NCBI RefSeq assembly: GCF_002086485.1
Contig: NZ_MVHF01000009.1
Coordinates: 153,795-217,794 of the forward strand
Source: Mycobacterium aquaticum
Lineage (GTDB): Bacteria; Actinomycetota; Actinomycetes; Mycobacteriales; Mycobacteriaceae
Reading direction: 5' to 3'
Length of the DNA: 64,000 bases
Part shown: positions 56,773-64,000 of the stretch, in pieces
How the letters are laid out: each line of letters begins with the position of its first letter
Numbering within the stretch: position 1 is the first letter of the stretch
Notes under the pieces: generated by a model
Told to the model about the DNA's origin: nothing
Database searches by the model: none
Seen by the model: the letters and a program-made list of their open reading frames with translations, nothing else
Translations under genes and position numbers: made by a program

Positions 56773-57964
56773 TCGTGCAGGCCAGTAGCCCCGCCACGAC
56801 TGCCAGGCCGATGACCACCGCCGCGACGGCGTTCCACCCGGCCGCATCGAAGGCCACCCCGCCGAACCAGCCGACGGCGCTTGACCCGCCGTAATAGAAG
56901 AGGTTGTAGAGCGACGAGGCCTGGGCCTTGCCGTCGGCGGATGCGGCGGTGCCGACCCAGCCCGATGCGATGGCGTGCGCTCCGAAGAATCCTGCGGTGG
57001 CGATCACCAGTCCCGCCAGCACGGCCACCAGATTGTGGCTGGTCGTGATGGCGACGCCGACGATCATCGTCGCGATCGAGGAGAGCAGCACCGTCCGCCG
57101 GCCGAACCGGGTGGCCTCGGCCCCGGCCCGCGCCGAGGCCCAGGTGCCGGCCAGGTAGGCCACGAACACCAGGCTGACGACGGTCTGCGGCAGGTGGAAG
57201 GGCGCGGCCATCAGCCGGAAGCCCAGGAAGTTGTAGATCGCGACGAACCCACCCATCAACAGGAAGCCCTGCGCGTAGAGCACCAGCTGGCGTGGCGAGC
57301 GCAGATTGGCCCACAGCCGTGGACCCAGCTCGCGGTGACTGCGGGTAGGCGTGAATCCTTGCGCGGGTGGCGCGAGTTTGGCGAACGCCAGCGCGGCCAG
57401 CCCGCACAGCACGGCCACTGTCAGCACGCCGATGCGCCAGCCGAAGTGTTCGGCCACCGGCCCGGTGACGAGTCGGCCGGCCAGTCCGCCGATGGTTGTG
57501 CCTGCGACGTAGGTGCCCGCGGCCCGGGCGGCGTGTCCGGCGTTGATCTCTTCGGTGAGGTAGGCGACCGCGACGGCCGGTACGCCGGCCACCACGAGAC
57601 CCTCCAGGAACCGGCCGGCCAGCAGCAGTTGGAAACTCGGGGACAGCGGCACCAGCAGGCCGAGAACTGTTGCGGCCGTGACGGATATCGTCATCACCTG
57701 AACCCGGCCGATGCGGTCGGCCACCGCGGCCCACGGGATCACGCCGACTGCGAGGCCGATGGTGGCGGTCGACACGGCCAGCGCGGTGCCCGCGGCGCCG
57801 GTGCCGAGGTCACGCGCGATCAGGGGCAAGACCGCTTGTGGTGAATACAGTTGCGCGAACGTGGCGACTCCGGCGCAGAACAACGCGGCGAGCAGGCGAC
57901 GGTAATCGGCGGAGCCGCGGGTATGTCCTTGCCAGTCAGCCGAGATTGTCGAACCAGTAGTCAC
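56696..57964 (-). CDS. MFS transporter
   Basis: The 422-aa product has twelve predicted transmembrane helices, the MFS loop motif between helices 2 and 3 ([13 protein letters not shown]) and a related [11 protein letters not shown] in the second half. It looks like the YnfM/Bcr-type drug-proton antiporters. A LysR gene 46 bp upstream in the same direction probably controls it. Confidence 0.88.
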   Translation of the reverse strand: MTTGSTISADWQGHTRGSADYRRLLAALFCAGVATFAQLYSPQAVLPLIARDLGTGAAGTALAVSTATIGLAVGVIPWAAVADRIGRVQVMTISVTAATVLGLLVPLSPSFQLLLAGRFLEGLVVAGVPAVAVAYLTEEINAGHAARAAGTYVAGTTIGGLAGRLVTGPVAEHFGWRIGVLTVAVLCGLAALAFAKLAPPAQGFTPTRSHRELGPRLWANLRSPRQLVLYAQGFLLMGGFVAIYNFLGFRLMAAPFHLPQTVVSLVFVAYLAGTWASARAGAEATRFGRRTVLLSSIATMIVGVAITTSHNLVAVLAGLVIATAGFFGAHAIASGWVGTAASADGKAQASSLYNLFYYGGSSAVGWFGGVAFDAAGWNAVAAVVIGLAVVAGLLACTITTTRYRDRTPTPAAVRSSAAATPR

Positions 57965-58010
57965 CGGGTCGACGTTAGGTATCTACTTTCGATGTGTCCA
58001 ATGCATAGAA

Positions 58011-58892
58011 CTAGTTACCTTCATGCGCTTGACGTATGACAAAGTCGGCGAAGCGTTCGGCAGCGGGGGATAGCGGCCGATCTGCGGGCCAGGCCAACCC
58101 GAGCTGACGCTTGGCCGAGGTCTGGGACAACGGGACATAGACCGCGCCCGGCTCGGCGCGCTCGGACCGGGGGACGGGCACCACCGCGACGCCGAAACCG
58201 GCGGCGACCAGCCCCTCCATCGTCGGGATTTCCATGGCCTCGAACACCACCTGGGGCTCGATTCCGGCCTCCGCGCACAGTTCGTCGGTGAGCTGCCGCA
58301 GCCCGAATTCGGGTGCCAGCGCGACGAACGGCTCGTCGCCGGCTTCGGCCAGCCGGATGCGGGCCCGGTCGGCGAACCGGTGCCCGCGCGGCACAGCGAG
58401 GCACAACCGCTCCAGGTACAGGCCGCGCCACCGGTAACCGTCCGGACGCGGTGAGGTGATGGCCAGGTCCACCCGGCCACCGGCCAGCGCGTCGACGATG
58501 TCGTGTGCGGCGCCCTGGATCAAGGCGAACTGCACGCGGGGCGCCTCGGTGCGAAACCTCCGCAGCAGGTCGGGGACGAACCAGCTGGCCTGCGAATGCA
58601 GGAACGCCAGCCGCACGGTTCCGGTGTCGGGATCGCGCAACGCGGCGATTCGCTCAGTGGCAGAACGCATCTCGGCCAAGCTGCGGCGCGCGTGCTCGAG
58701 CAGGATCTCGCCGTAGGCGTTGAGGCGCAGCCGGCGGCCGACCCGGTCGAACAACGGGGTGCCCACCTCGTCCTCCAGCCGGGCCAGGGCTCGCGACAGG
58801 GTGGGTTGGCTGATGTGCAGCTCGGCTGCGGCGTCGGTGACGTGCTCGGTCTCGGCGAGGACGACGAACCAGTGCAGCTCGTCCAGATGCAT
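58011..58892 (-). CDS. LysR family transcriptional regulator
   Basis: The 293-aa product has the N-terminal winged helix-turn-helix (FVVLAETEHVTDAAAELHISQPTLSRALARLEDEVG) and a C-terminal periplasmic-binding-like effector domain. LysR-MFS pairing in one direction suggests it regulates the transporter at 56696. It is divergent from the response regulator gene. Confidence 0.92.
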   Translation of the reverse strand: MHLDELHWFVVLAETEHVTDAAAELHISQPTLSRALARLEDEVGTPLFDRVGRRLRLNAYGEILLEHARRSLAEMRSATERIAALRDPDTGTVRLAFLHSQASWFVPDLLRRFRTEAPRVQFALIQGAAHDIVDALAGGRVDLAITSPRPDGYRWRGLYLERLCLAVPRGHRFADRARIRLAEAGDEPFVALAPEFGLRQLTDELCAEAGIEPQVVFEAMEIPTMEGLVAAGFGVAVVPVPRSERAEPGAVYVPLSQTSAKRQLGLAWPADRPLSPAAERFADFVIRQAHEGN

Positions 58893-58954
58893 GGGGGTGA
58901 TTCTTGCGTGTTTTTCGGGGTTCCGGCGTTATTGCCTGTGGGATGCTGTGCGCC

Positions 58955-59593
58955 ATGGCCGAGAAGGTGCGGGTGGTGGTGGGCGACGACCACCCGATGT
59001 TCCGCGAAGGTGTGGTGCGGGCACTGACCGCCAGCGGCGAGATCGATGTGGTGGCCGAGGCCGACAACGGTGCGGACGCACTGGAACTCATCAAGACTCA
59101 CCGGCCCCAGGTGGCGCTGCTGGACTACCGCATGCCGCAGCTCGACGGCGCGCAGGTGGCGGCCGCCGTCAGCCGCGACGAACTGGGCACCCGGGTGTTG
59201 TTGATCTCTGCGCACGACGAGTCGGCCATCGTGTACACCGCCCTGCAACAGGGCGCGGCGGGTTTCCTGTCCAAGGAGTCCACCCGCAGCGAGCTGGTCA
59301 ATGCGGTGCTGTCCTGCGCCAAGGGCCGCGACGTGATCGACCCGAACCTCGCCGCCGGGCTGGCCGGTGAGATCCGGCGGCGCAACGAACCCGACGCGCC
59401 GGTGCTCAGCCCGCGCGAGCGTGAGGTGCTCGATCTCATCGCCAAGGGCCTGAGCATCCCCTCGATGGCCAAGGAGCTCTACCTGGCGCCCTCGACGGTC
59501 AAGACCCACGTGCAGCGGCTCTACGAGAAGCTCGGGGTGTCAGACCGTGCCGCCGCGGTCGCCGAGGCGATGCGGCGCAAGCTGCTGGATTGA
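58955..59593 (+). CDS. NarL/FixJ family response regulator
   Basis: The 212-aa product has a receiver domain with DD at 11-12, phospho-acceptor Asp57 (LLDYRMP) and Lys in SKES, then a LuxR-type DNA-binding domain (LSPREREVLDLIAKGLSI through STVKTHVQRLYEKLGV). ATG 58955 gives the family-like MAEKVRVVVGDDH start; an ATG at 58943 is possible. Its partner kinase starts one base after the stop. Confidence 0.93.
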   Translation: MAEKVRVVVGDDHPMFREGVVRALTASGEIDVVAEADNGADALELIKTHRPQVALLDYRMPQLDGAQVAAAVSRDELGTRVLLISAHDESAIVYTALQQGAAGFLSKESTRSELVNAVLSCAKGRDVIDPNLAAGLAGEIRRRNEPDAPVLSPREREVLDLIAKGLSIPSMAKELYLAPSTVKTHVQRLYEKLGVSDRAAAVAEAMRRKLLD

Positions 59594-59594
59594 C

Positions 59595-60758
59595 ATGGCG
59601 TTCCAGCGGATCGTCGAATTCTTTGCCTCCCAACCCGTCCGGGTGTCAGCCGTGCTGCGGGTACCGCTGATCGTGCTGATCCTCGTGCTGGTCTCGGTGT
59701 GGGAGGTCGACCACTGGCTGCCCGAGGTCTACGCGGTGATCATCGGCGTGTACGCCGTCGCGGCGGTGATCTGGCTGGTGGTGGTGCTGCGCGGGCCGAT
59801 GCCGCGCTGGGTGGAATGGGCCTCGACGGCAGTCGATGTACTGGTGTTGGTGGCGCTGTGCGCGGTCTCCGGTGGTGCGACGGCCGCGCTGCTGCCGGTG
59901 TTCTTCCTGCTGCCGATCTCCATTGCTTTCCAGGACCGCCCCGCGCTCACCGCGCTGCTCGGCGCCGCGACCGCACTGGGCTATCTCGTGGTGTGGATCT
60001 TCTACTCCAAGCGTGACGACAATGTCGGACTCCCCAATGTCGTCTACATGCACGTCGGCTTCCTGGTCTGGCTCGCGGTGGCGACGACGGCGTTGTCGCT
60101 GGTGCTGGTGCGCCGCTCGGCGCGGGTGCGCTGGCTGTTGGAGGTGCGCCGCCGCTTGGTGTCTGAATCTGCTCGCGCCGACGACATCCGCAATGCCGAA
60201 CTCGCCGAGCATCTGCACGACGGGCCGCTGCAGACATTGCTCGCGGCCCGGCTGGATCTCGACGAGATTCGCGAGCGAATACCGGATCCCGCCCTCGACC
60301 GGGTGCGAGCGGCGCTGCAGGAGACCGCCGCCGGGTTGCGCTCGACGGTCACCGAGCTGCACCCGCAGGTGCTTGCGCAGCTCGGCCTCGCAGCGGCCGT
60401 GCGGGAACTGTTGCGGCAGTATGAGAATCGCGAACTGGTGGTGAACGCCGACATCGAGGACGTCGGGCAGCCAGAGTCACAGGCCTTGCTCTACCGGGCC
60501 GCGCGGGAACTGCTGGCGAACGTCAACAAGCACGCCCGCGCCACCGAGGTGACCGTCGGCCTGCATCGCAAGGGGGACCGAATTGTGTTGGTAGTCGCCG
60601 ATGACGGCACCGGATTCGACCCGGCGAGGGTCACGACATCCGTGGTGAGTGGACATATCGGCTTGGCGTCCTTGCAGGTTCGTGTCGAAGCCAACGACGG
60701 AACGATGGACATCGACACCTGGCCGGGCAGCGGTACGCGGGTGACGGTGACGCTCTAG
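59595..60758 (+). CDS. Sensor histidine kinase (HisKA_3 type)
   Basis: The 387-aa product has five to six N-terminal transmembrane helices (~18-185), a dimerisation domain with the phospho-histidine in AEHLHDGPLQTLLAARLDL (HisKA_3), and a HATPase domain with NVNKHARATEVTV (N box) and DDGTGFDP (G1 box). It forms a two-component pair with the regulator just upstream. The signal is unknown; the membrane sensor has no large outer domain. Confidence 0.93.
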   Translation: MAFQRIVEFFASQPVRVSAVLRVPLIVLILVLVSVWEVDHWLPEVYAVIIGVYAVAAVIWLVVVLRGPMPRWVEWASTAVDVLVLVALCAVSGGATAALLPVFFLLPISIAFQDRPALTALLGAATALGYLVVWIFYSKRDDNVGLPNVVYMHVGFLVWLAVATTALSLVLVRRSARVRWLLEVRRRLVSESARADDIRNAELAEHLHDGPLQTLLAARLDLDEIRERIPDPALDRVRAALQETAAGLRSTVTELHPQVLAQLGLAAAVRELLRQYENRELVVNADIEDVGQPESQALLYRAARELLANVNKHARATEVTVGLHRKGDRIVLVVADDGTGFDPARVTTSVVSGHIGLASLQVRVEANDGTMDIDTWPGSGTRVTVTL

Positions 60759-60762
60759 CAAC

Positions 60763-62391
60763 CTATTTCACGCAGGGGATGCCGGACACCTTCATCTGGG
60801 TCAGGTCGGTGGGCGCCGGTGAGTAGCTGCCGGTTGCGGTGGCGGCCACGGTGGTCACGGGTGCGCTGGCGGTGGTGGACGAGGTGGTCGTCGACCCGGA
60901 CGTTGCAGACGATGTCGTGTCGCTGCTCGACAGCGCGTCGGTATTGCGATCGAGATACTCGTCGGCGGGAAAGTCAGTGCCGATGGTCAGTTGCACGGCG
61001 CCGGGCGCCACTGCCGTTGACGGCTCTGCCGTCAGCCCGAGTTCCTCGGCGAGGGCATGGCCCGCAGTGTCGGCGCCCTGCCCGTATTCGACCGTGGTGG
61101 TGGCCGACAACGACGATGCGTCACCGACCTTGCCCTCGGTGAATCCCTTTGCCGCGAAAGTGGATTCGAGGTGCGTGGCCAGACCGTTGAAGGTCGACGC
61201 GTTGATCACGTTGAGCACTGCGCCGTGGCCGTTGAGCGTCGACTCCTTCGCCGGTGCGCTCGTGGGAGCCGAGGCCGAGTCGGGGCCGGAGACCAGGTCG
61301 TGCACGATCTTGCGGACGGTGGGGACGTCGATGATGTTGACGTCCTCGCCGAGGGAGTCCTGACCGAACTCCTTGATCGGCAAGGTGTACAGCGACGGCG
61401 GATGATCGGTGAGAGCCGATGCGCGCTTGGCGAATTCGGCGAGGTCGAAACCTGAGTCCAGTGCGACGTTCTGCTTCGCGACGTTGAGCAGGTTGCGCAG
61501 CGTGCTGGCATTGTTGAGCCCGCCGCCGTGGCTCAGTGCGGACACCAGGGCGGCGATGAAGGCCTGCTGACGGCGGGTGCGGTCCAGGTCGGTGAAGTTC
61601 TCGTCGTTGACGTCGCGGCGCTGCCGGACGAACGCCATCGCCTGCGCGGCGTCGATTTCCTGCACACCCTTGTGGAAGTTGGCCCCCGAATAGGGATCCT
61701 CGGTGTCGGCGTTGAGACACACGGTGATCGGTTCGACGGCCTTGGCGATCTGGAAGAACGCGCCGAGGGTGACCTCGACGAAGTGGTCGATCGGGATGCC
61801 CAGCAGATTACGCACCGTGGCGATCTCGGCCTTGCGTCCGGCCTCGCGGGCCTGCTGCTCGTGGATGGCCGCGTTGTCGGAGCTCGACTCCATGTTGTCC
61901 ATGGCGTGTTGGTAGGCCAGCCCGTAGGCCTGCTTGACCTTGCCCTTGCAGGTGCCGCTGGGGCACCCGGCCAGCTGGACGTAGTCGTCGCGGGGGATGG
62001 AGAACGCGGTCGCCGGGCTGCCGTCGCCCGGGAGATGCACGACGATCAACACGTTGGAGTTGTAGCCGCCGACCGTCTCGTCGCCGGCGTGCAGTGCGTC
62101 GTAGATGTCCTGCGGCAGCGGGTTGCCGTGCTGGTCGAGCCGGCTGTCCAGCCCCATGATGAGGATGTTCTGGGCGTTACCCGACGACGCGGGACCGCCC
62201 GCCAGCGCGTTGGACGTGGTGATGCCGCCCAGCGCTCCGTGATAGCCCACCCACCCCATGCCGGTGCCCGCCAGCACGGCCGTCGCGGCCAGCCCGACGG
62301 CGAGCCTGCGGGCAACGCGAAGACCGCGACGCGGGGCTCGGCTGCCCATCCGGTGCCGAGCCGGAGGGTACGCATGTGCGGGTTGTGTCAT
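60763..62391 (-). CDS. LytR-CpsA-Psr (LCP) family ligase with LytR_C domain
   Basis: The 542-aa product has a basic cytosolic start, one transmembrane helix (~30-48), the LCP domain (ILIMGLDSR; AFSIPRDDYVQL; AQAMAFVRQRRD with catalytic-type arginines) and a C-terminal LytR_C domain (~395-475), then a Ser/Thr-rich tail. LCP proteins attach arabinogalactan to peptidoglycan in mycobacteria. This may be one of several paralogues rather than the essential Lcp1. Confidence 0.9.
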   Translation of the reverse strand: MTQPAHAYPPARHRMGSRAPRRGLRVARRLAVGLAATAVLAGTGMGWVGYHGALGGITTSNALAGGPASSGNAQNILIMGLDSRLDQHGNPLPQDIYDALHAGDETVGGYNSNVLIVVHLPGDGSPATAFSIPRDDYVQLAGCPSGTCKGKVKQAYGLAYQHAMDNMESSSDNAAIHEQQAREAGRKAEIATVRNLLGIPIDHFVEVTLGAFFQIAKAVEPITVCLNADTEDPYSGANFHKGVQEIDAAQAMAFVRQRRDVNDENFTDLDRTRRQQAFIAALVSALSHGGGLNNASTLRNLLNVAKQNVALDSGFDLAEFAKRASALTDHPPSLYTLPIKEFGQDSLGEDVNIIDVPTVRKIVHDLVSGPDSASAPTSAPAKESTLNGHGAVLNVINASTFNGLATHLESTFAAKGFTEGKVGDASSLSATTTVEYGQGADTAGHALAEELGLTAEPSTAVAPGAVQLTIGTDFPADEYLDRNTDALSSSDTTSSATSGSTTTSSTTASAPVTTVAATATGSYSPAPTDLTQMKVSGIPCVK

Positions 62392-62433
62392 AGTCGCCAG
62401 TCATTATGGGGTCACCTGCCATTATGCGGCCCG

Positions 62434-63573
62434 TCAGGACCCCATAGCCCGCGCGATCACCATTCGCTGGATCTGGTTGGTGCCTTCGAAGATCTGCGTG
62501 ATCTTCGCTTCCCGCATGAACCGCTCCACGCGGTAGTCGCGGGTGTAGCCGGCGCCGCCGAACACCTGCACGGCATCGGTGGTGACCTTCATCGCAGCGT
62601 CGGTGGCGATGAGCTTGGCCACGCTGGCCTGCGTCGAATACGGCAGACCGACATCGCGTCGGCGGGCGGCGTCGAGGTACGTGGCCCTGGCGCTGACCAC
62701 CGCAGCGGCCATGTCGGCCAGCAGGAAGCCGAGGCCCTGATGGTCGATGATCTTGCGCCCGAACGTCGTCCGCTCATTCGCGTAGCGCACGGCCTCGTTC
62801 AGTGCGGCCTGCGCGATGCCGACCGCGACTGCCGCGATACCGAGCCGGCCCGAGTCCAGGGCCGAGAACGCGATCGACAGTCCCTGGCCCTCGGCGCCGA
62901 TGAGCCGGTCGGCGTCGAGCAGTGCGTTGTCGTAGAACGCCGACGTGGTGGGCACGGCGTGCAGGCCCATCTTCTCCTCGGGTTTGCCGAAGGTCAGGCC
63001 GTCGAGATCCCCGGGGACCAAGAAGCACGACACTCCGCGGGAACCCTCGCCCGTGCGCGCGAACAAGGTGTAGAAGTCCGCTTTGCCGCCGTGGGTGATC
63101 CACGCCTTGGATCCGTTGAGCACATAGCCGTCGCCGGACGGCGTGGCCGAGCAGCGCAGCGCCGCGGCGTCCGAGCCCGCCTGGGGCTCCGAGAGGCTGT
63201 AGGCGCCGATCTGGGTGCCCGAGAGCATGCCGGGCAGCCAGCGCTGCTTCTGCTCGTCGGTGCCGTACGCCAGCAGCGGGTGCGACGACAGGCTGTGCAC
63301 GCTGACGGCCACGGCGACGGCAGCCCAGCGGGCGGCGATCTCCTCGAGTACCTGCAGGTACACCTCGTAGGGTTGACCGCCGCCGCCCCATTCTTCGGGC
63401 TGGGGCAGGCTCAGCAGACCTGCCTGCCCCAGTTGACCGAAGACACCTTCCGGATACTTCTCGTCCCGCTCGTGTTCGTCGACGATCGGATCGAGCACTT
63501 TGTCTGCGATATCGCAGGTCAGGGCGATGAGCTCGCGCGCCTCATCGGATGGCAGTAAGCGGTCGACTGGCAT
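62434..63573 (-). CDS. Acyl-CoA dehydrogenase
   Basis: The 379-aa product has the classic ACAD pattern: AYSLSEPQAGSDAAALR, KAWITHGG, ERTTFGRKIIDHQGLGFLLADM and the FEGTNQIQRMVIARA end that contains the catalytic-base region. It fits short/branched-chain ACADs. The gene lies between the LCP ligase and pntB, both also on the minus strand. Confidence 0.93.
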   Translation of the reverse strand: MPVDRLLPSDEARELIALTCDIADKVLDPIVDEHERDEKYPEGVFGQLGQAGLLSLPQPEEWGGGGQPYEVYLQVLEEIAARWAAVAVAVSVHSLSSHPLLAYGTDEQKQRWLPGMLSGTQIGAYSLSEPQAGSDAAALRCSATPSGDGYVLNGSKAWITHGGKADFYTLFARTGEGSRGVSCFLVPGDLDGLTFGKPEEKMGLHAVPTTSAFYDNALLDADRLIGAEGQGLSIAFSALDSGRLGIAAVAVGIAQAALNEAVRYANERTTFGRKIIDHQGLGFLLADMAAAVVSARATYLDAARRRDVGLPYSTQASVAKLIATDAAMKVTTDAVQVFGGAGYTRDYRVERFMREAKITQIFEGTNQIQRMVIARAMGS

Positions 63574-63598
63574 ACTTGCACATCCTAGTTTCGACGGG

Positions 63599-64000
63599 TT
63601 ACACGTGTTCGACGGCCGGCAGCGCCGCGAGGATGTCGTTGACGCGGTCGCGGGCGTCGCCGAACAGCATTTGGGTGTTCTCGCGGAAGAACAGTGGGTT
63701 TTGCACGCCGGCGTAACCCGAGGCCATGGATCGTTTGAACACGATGACGTTGTCGGCGTTCCACACCGTGAGCACCGGCATACCGGCGATCGGGCTGCCG
63801 GGGTCCTCGGCTGCGGCCGGGTTGACGGTGTCGTTGGCGCCGATGACCAGGACCACGGAGGTGGCGTCGAAGTCGTCGTTGATCTCGTCCATTTCCAGCA
63901 CGATGTCGTAGGGCACCTTGGCTTCGGCGAGCAACACGTTCATGTGGCCGGGCAGGCGACCGGCGACGGGGTGGATGCCGAAGCGGACGTTGACGCCGCG
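63599..64000 (-). CDS. pntB: NAD(P) transhydrogenase beta subunit PntB, C-terminal part
   Basis: The frame is open to the right edge and encodes the last 133 residues of PntB, the NADP(H)-binding domain [52 protein letters not shown] and [19 protein letters not shown]. PntAB is the proton-pumping transhydrogenase. An internal ATG at 63943 is not the true start. In M. tuberculosis pntB (Rv0157) also lies near fadE2 and ptpB. Confidence 0.93.
   Translation of the reverse strand, partial: RGVNVRFGIHPVAGRLPGHMNVLLAEAKVPYDIVLEMDEINDDFDATSVVLVIGANDTVNPAAAEDPGSPIAGMPVLTVWNADNVIVFKRSMASGYAGVQNPLFFRENTQMLFGDARDRVNDILAALPAVEHV

Noticed and set aside
61528..63558. A 676-codon plus-strand frame
   Set aside because: Antisense to the LCP ligase and the acyl-CoA dehydrogenase, both with clear family motifs.

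Overview
The window is chromosomal DNA of a fast-growing mycobacterium (Mycolicibacterium, close to the M. smegmatis group). It holds a complete ESX-1 type VII secretion locus followed directly by a fructose PTS operon. That order matches what I recall for M. smegmatis and differs from M. tuberculosis. The right half carries genes whose M. tuberculosis counterparts lie around Rv0144-Rv0157. Most of the DNA is GC-rich. The stretch from about 26.8 to 37.0 kb is visibly richer in A and T and looks like an accessory island.

Region 1 (1-16.7 kb): a Pro/Gln-rich gene runs off the left edge. Opposite it is the main ESX-1 operon espE-espF-espG1-espH-eccA1-eccB1-eccCa1-eccCb1, then PE35-PPE68-esxB-esxA, a terminator hairpin, and espI-eccD1 with a perfect terminator. 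Region 2 (16.8-19.0 kb): the slot that holds espJ/espK in M. tuberculosis carries instead an EspE-like secretion module fused to an alpha/beta-hydrolase, overlapped by an LppA-like lipoprotein gene. Region 3 (19.1-24.9 kb, minus strand): the operon mycP1-eccE1-espB-espL plus a membrane protein with a PknH-like sensor domain.

Region 4 (25.2-37.0 kb), the most unusual part: an EspC-like secreted partner gene, then two long effector-like proteins (780 and 795 aa). They share an almost identical EspE-like N-terminal module and diverge after residue ~190. Each is followed by lipoproteins of one divergent paralogous family (five intact members). A further lipoprotein gene, broken by a frameshift, carries a domain that came from the effectors. 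A 750-bp direct repeat (~96% identical) covers the end of the espC-like gene, the promoter and the secretion module, so new effector bodies could be swapped by recombination. I read this as a polymorphic effector/immunity (or mating-identity) cassette served by ESX-1. That role is inference; the architecture is visible in the sequence.

Region 5 (37-43 kb): fruR-fruK-fruA-ptsH on the minus strand, divergent from ptsI, with a palindromic operator over the ptsI -35 box. Region 6 (43-64 kb): housekeeping and metabolic genes. These are pirin, an FUSC membrane protein, two TetR regulators, SAM methyltransferases, an SDR-quinone reductase-HAD cluster, a DUF456/YceI pair, ptpB-fadE2, an MFS/LysR pair, a NarL-type two-component system, an LCP ligase, an acyl-CoA dehydrogenase and the end of pntB. 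No rRNA, tRNA, CRISPR array or insertion sequence was recognised, and no gene-free stretch exceeds 300 bp.
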